Shown: positions 61,749 to 64,000 of the stretch, in pieces
How positions within the stretch are numbered: position 1 is the stretch's first letter
Layout of the letters: every line of letters starts with the position of its first letter
Assembly (NCBI RefSeq): GCF_036127095.1
Contig: NZ_CP108006.1
Span: 6,315,501 to 6,379,500, forward strand
DNA from: Streptomyces sp. NBC_00335
GTDB taxonomy: Bacteria > Actinomycetota > Actinomycetes > Streptomycetales > Streptomycetaceae
Reading direction: 5' to 3'
DNA: 64,000 nucleotides
Notes under the pieces: model-generated
What the model saw: the letters and a program-made list of their open reading frames with translations, nothing else
Databases searched by the model: none
What the model was told of the DNA's origin: nothing
Position numbers and translations under genes: made by a program

Positions 61749-62236
61749 TACGCGCGGGCGATCGGGGCCAGGGTGGCCGCGGTCAGGGTGGTGAGGGTGG
61801 CCGCCGGGAGCTCGACCTCCAGGCCGCGGCGGCCCGCCGAGACGCAGATCGTGGGGAAGCCGGAGGCCGAGGCGTCCAGGACCGTGCGCAGGCGCTTGCG
61901 CTGGCCCAGCGGGGAGATGCCGCCCAGGACGTAGCCCGTGGTGCGTTCCGCCAGGGCCGGATCGGCCATCGCCGCGCGCTTGCCGCCCACCGCGGCGGCC
62001 AGGGCCTTCAGGTCGAGGCTGCCCGAGACCGGGACCACCGCGACCACCAGGGAGCCGTCCACGTCCGCCAGCAGCGTCTTGAAGACCTGCGCGGGGGAGA
62101 CCCCGAGGGCCTGGGCCGCCTCCTCGCCGTAGGACGGGTGGGCGGGGTCGTGCTCGTAGGCGTGCACGGTGAAATCGGCGCCGGCCGCCGTCAGGGCCAC
62201 GATCGCCGGAGTGCCCGCCGGCTTCTTCTTCGCCAT
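61748..62236 (-). CDS. YbaK/EbsC-type aminoacyl-tRNA deacylase
   Basis: 162 residues, complete YbaK domain: TPAIVALTAAGADFTVHAYEH, then ALGVSPAQVFKTLLADVDG with the conserved Lys, VVPVSGSLDLKALAAAVGGK and GYVLGGISPLGQRKRL. YbaK proteins clear Cys-tRNA-Pro formed by prolyl-tRNA synthetase. The bacterial YbaK subgroup fits best because of the G-x3-P-x-G-x-R-K motif. ATG 62236 is the only reasonable start; it lies 10 bp after the upstream Lon-domain gene, so the two are probably one operon. Confidence 0.9.
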   Translation of the reverse strand: MAKKKPAGTPAIVALTAAGADFTVHAYEHDPAHPSYGEEAAQALGVSPAQVFKTLLADVDGSLVVAVVPVSGSLDLKALAAAVGGKRAAMADPALAERTTGYVLGGISPLGQRKRLRTVLDASASGFPTICVSAGRRGLEVELPAATLTTLTAATLAPIARA

Positions 62237-62246
62237 GGGTCCTTCG

Positions 62247-62984
62247 TCAGTTGGGGCTCGTCGGCGCGCGCGTGAGGTCCACGGCCGGGAGCGAGGGGAG
62301 ATGGCGGATGACGGCCGTCTCGGCGCGCAGCAGCTTCAGCTCCTCCGCGAGGCGGGTCGCCGTGTCCGGGGCCTGGAGCAGGCGCTGCTTGGCCGGGATG
62401 TCCAGCACCGCGGCCGCCGCGACCAGGTAGGAGACCACCGAGGGCTCGTCGGGGAGGTCCATGCCGGTCAGGGACCGCTCGCGGGCTCCCGCCAGCCGCT
62501 TCTGGTACGTGCGGAACGCCCGCAGCACGCCCTCGGCCAGCGCGCCCGCGCCGTCGCCCGCGTCCTCCGGGAGCTCCTCCAGCTCCGCCACGAGGAACGG
62601 GCCGGAGGCGTCGACCGACAGCAGCCGGACCCGGACCGTGCCGGTCGCCATCACCTCGAAGCTGCCGTCCTCCCGCTCCCGGATCGAGGCCGCGTCCGCG
62701 ATGCAGCCCACCCGGTGGAAGGCCTGGACCGGGTCCGCGCCGAAACCGGCGGCCGGCCCGCGCTCGGGCACGGCCGTCTGGTCGGGCAGGCCGGGCGCGG
62801 TCGGGGCGACTTCCCGGCCGTCGCGGATCGCGACGACCGCGAAACGGCGGGGCTCGTCCTCTCCCGCCTTCAGCAGCTCGCGCATCATGGCGCGATAACG
62901 CTCCTCGAAGATGTTCAGCGGGAGCACGAGTCCCGGGAACAGCACCGAGTTCAGCGGGAAGAGGGGCAGGCGAACGGTGGTCAC
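62247..62984 (-). CDS. Lon protease substrate-binding-domain protein
   Basis: 245 residues from GTG 62984. The LON N-terminal domain is clear: LPLFPLNSVLFPGLVLPLNIFEERYRAM split by conserved prolines, then GCIADAASIRE and a helical C-terminal bundle. No ATPase or protease domain is present, so it is a stand-alone domain protein of unknown function, possibly a substrate adaptor. It is the first gene of a pair with the ybaK-like gene. Confidence 0.9.
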   Translation of the reverse strand: MTTVRLPLFPLNSVLFPGLVLPLNIFEERYRAMMRELLKAGEDEPRRFAVVAIRDGREVAPTAPGLPDQTAVPERGPAAGFGADPVQAFHRVGCIADAASIREREDGSFEVMATGTVRVRLLSVDASGPFLVAELEELPEDAGDGAGALAEGVLRAFRTYQKRLAGARERSLTGMDLPDEPSVVSYLVAAAAVLDIPAKQRLLQAPDTATRLAEELKLLRAETAVIRHLPSLPAVDLTRAPTSPN

Positions 62985-63018
62985 GAGGCACAGGGTAGTG
63001 GCCGTGGCCCGGGGATCG

Positions 63019-64000
63019 TTATCCCCGCCTCAGGACGCGGGAAGCGCCCGCCGCCACCGTCGTCGCCAGGATCCAGCCGAGGATGACCAGGGCGGCCGTG
63101 CCCCACTGCCAGCCGCCCCGCAGAATCCACTGGTCCTGCTGGCCCAGGTCGATCACCGGGAGCAGCAGGTCCAGGGCGAACAGCACGGAGTTCCAGTCCG
63201 GGTGCTCCTGCGCCTTGAGCGGCGGCGGCTCGCCGTGCACCTCGAAGAGCACGGCCCCGGCCGCCCACAGCACGGCCATCCACAGCGCCGCCCGCCCCGG
63301 CCGGTAGCCGTAGACCACCGTCCAGTCCTGGAGGTACCCCCACGCGCGCAGCGCCGGCGGCAGCGTGGCCCGCCGGCGCCGCTGTTTGGCCACCAGCACC
63401 TCGCGGGCGTCCGCGTCCTCCCCGGAGGCCCGCAGGACCGCGGCGAGCCGCTCGTACGGTTCCGGGGAGTACTCGGGGGTGGCCGCCTCGACCCACTCCA
63501 GCCGGCGGGCCGGCGGGAAGAGGCCCCGGGGCGCCAGGTTCTCGTAGGCGAAGCCCTCGATGGACAGCCGGCCCGGGCGGGCCGGCCAGCTGGCGGCCGT
63601 GTCCACGAGCTTGACCACCCGCGAGCCCGACAGCACCACCCGGCCCCGCTCCGGCCGCTCGCCCACGAACCGCAGCTCCGGGGTGTGGATGCGGCGCAGC
63701 GCGACCTCCTGGTCCTCCGTGAGGGTGAACCGGGCCCCGTAGAAGTCCACGGCGTCCCCGAAGCGGCCGTCGTCCAGCCGCAGGCCGCCCACGCACTCGA
63801 AGTGCTGCGCGGGCTCGCCCCGCAGCGGGGTGTGGCCCTGCCCGTAGGGGGGAGTGGCTGAACCGGGGTCGCCCGAGGTGTAGTCCAGGGCGATGGAGGT
63901 GAGGTAGAGGGTGCGCTCGACGGTGAGCTGCGGGGCGTTCAGCGCCCGCTTGCCGGCCGGGTTGCTCAGGCGGGCCCCGCGCAGGCTCATCGACACGCCG
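63019..64000 (-). CDS. Membrane protein with N-terminal repeat-like region, 5' end outside window
   Basis: The frame stays open to the end of the window, so the N-terminus is missing. The visible 327 residues begin with LRGARLSNP and later LSGSRVVKLVD, resembling pentapeptide/beta-helix stretches (A-x-L-x-x). Two or three membrane segments lie near the C-terminus (AALWMAVLWAAGAVLF; LFALDLLLPVIDL; ALVILGWILATTVAA). Similar Streptomyces proteins are labelled membrane-associated oxidoreductase, but no cofactor motif is visible here. The stop lies 35 bp before the Lon-domain gene start. Confidence 0.75.
   Translation of the reverse strand, partial: GVSMSLRGARLSNPAGKRALNAPQLTVERTLYLTSIALDYTSGDPGSATPPYGQGHTPLRGEPAQHFECVGGLRLDDGRFGDAVDFYGARFTLTEDQEVALRRIHTPELRFVGERPERGRVVLSGSRVVKLVDTAASWPARPGRLSIEGFAYENLAPRGLFPPARRLEWVEAATPEYSPEPYERLAAVLRASGEDADAREVLVAKQRRRRATLPPALRAWGYLQDWTVVYGYRPGRAALWMAVLWAAGAVLFEVHGEPPPLKAQEHPDWNSVLFALDLLLPVIDLGQQDQWILRGGWQWGTAALVILGWILATTVAAGASRVLRRG

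Overview
The window is high-GC actinobacterial DNA with very strong G/C at third codon positions. Gene content and order point to Streptomyces. It opens with the block downstream of ftsZ (yggS, sepF, yggT, divIVA, ileS, a DksA-type gene, lspA, an rluD-like gene). It closes with another core stretch (phoD-like, dsbA-like, DUF2252, dnaE, NYN protein, an ABC pair, ybaK-like, Lon-substrate-domain protein). From memory, these two blocks lie only about a dozen genes apart in well-known Streptomyces chromosomes. Here they are separated by more than 30 kb of mostly accessory DNA. No rRNA, tRNA, integrase or CRISPR array was seen.

Layout. 1-3.1 kb: polar growth and division genes. 3.1-6.95 kb: ileS on the minus strand, led by a T-box riboswitch whose stem appears to mask the ribosome binding site. 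7.3-10.4 kb: TraR/DksA protein with a histone-H1-like tail, lspA, rluD-like, GNAT. 10.7-13.1 kb: CPA1 antiporter and a DUF4328 membrane protein. 13.2-15.4 kb (minus): a MurG paralogue translationally coupled to a LegB-type sugar-nucleotide 4,6-dehydratase, divergent from an OmpR/histidine-kinase pair (15.5-17.6 kb). 17.7 kb: PIG-L deacetylase.

18.8-45.6 kb reads as a regulated specialised-metabolite island. First comes a gamma-butyrolactone-type signalling locus: AfsA/ScbA synthase, HAD phosphatase, SDR, and a TetR-type receptor. A hexanucleotide tandem repeat and a SARP activator follow. Next are an ArsR-like repressor divergent from an MFS exporter with a clear operator, and a class A flavin monooxygenase. 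A minus-strand operon encodes a cupin, an amidohydrolase-type decarboxylase and a Tat-exported berberine-bridge-type FAD oxidase. Divergent from it is an operon encoding type II DAHP synthase, EntA/DhbA-type dehydrogenase, PhzD, PhzE, a YdhR-like protein, transketolase, EPSP synthase, a salicylate-hydroxylase-like flavoprotein and chorismate synthase.

Read together, transketolase and DAHP synthase would pull carbon into the shikimate pathway, and EPSP and chorismate synthases would finish chorismate. PhzE and PhzD would make 2,3-dihydro-3-hydroxyanthranilate (DHHA), and the EntA-like enzyme would aromatise it to 3-hydroxyanthranilate. PhzF, PhzA/B and PhzG are absent, and so are NRPS, PKS and adenylation genes. 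The product is therefore probably not a phenazine but a small oxidised or decarboxylated aminophenol, aminoquinone or phenoxazinone-like compound. Two in-frame TTA codons, in DAHP synthase and in the second flavoprotein, would add bldA control. The island ends with a domesticated-looking IS701-type transposase lacking its catalytic aspartates and a GAF-PucR regulator. All functions are inferred from sequence motifs; no database search was run.
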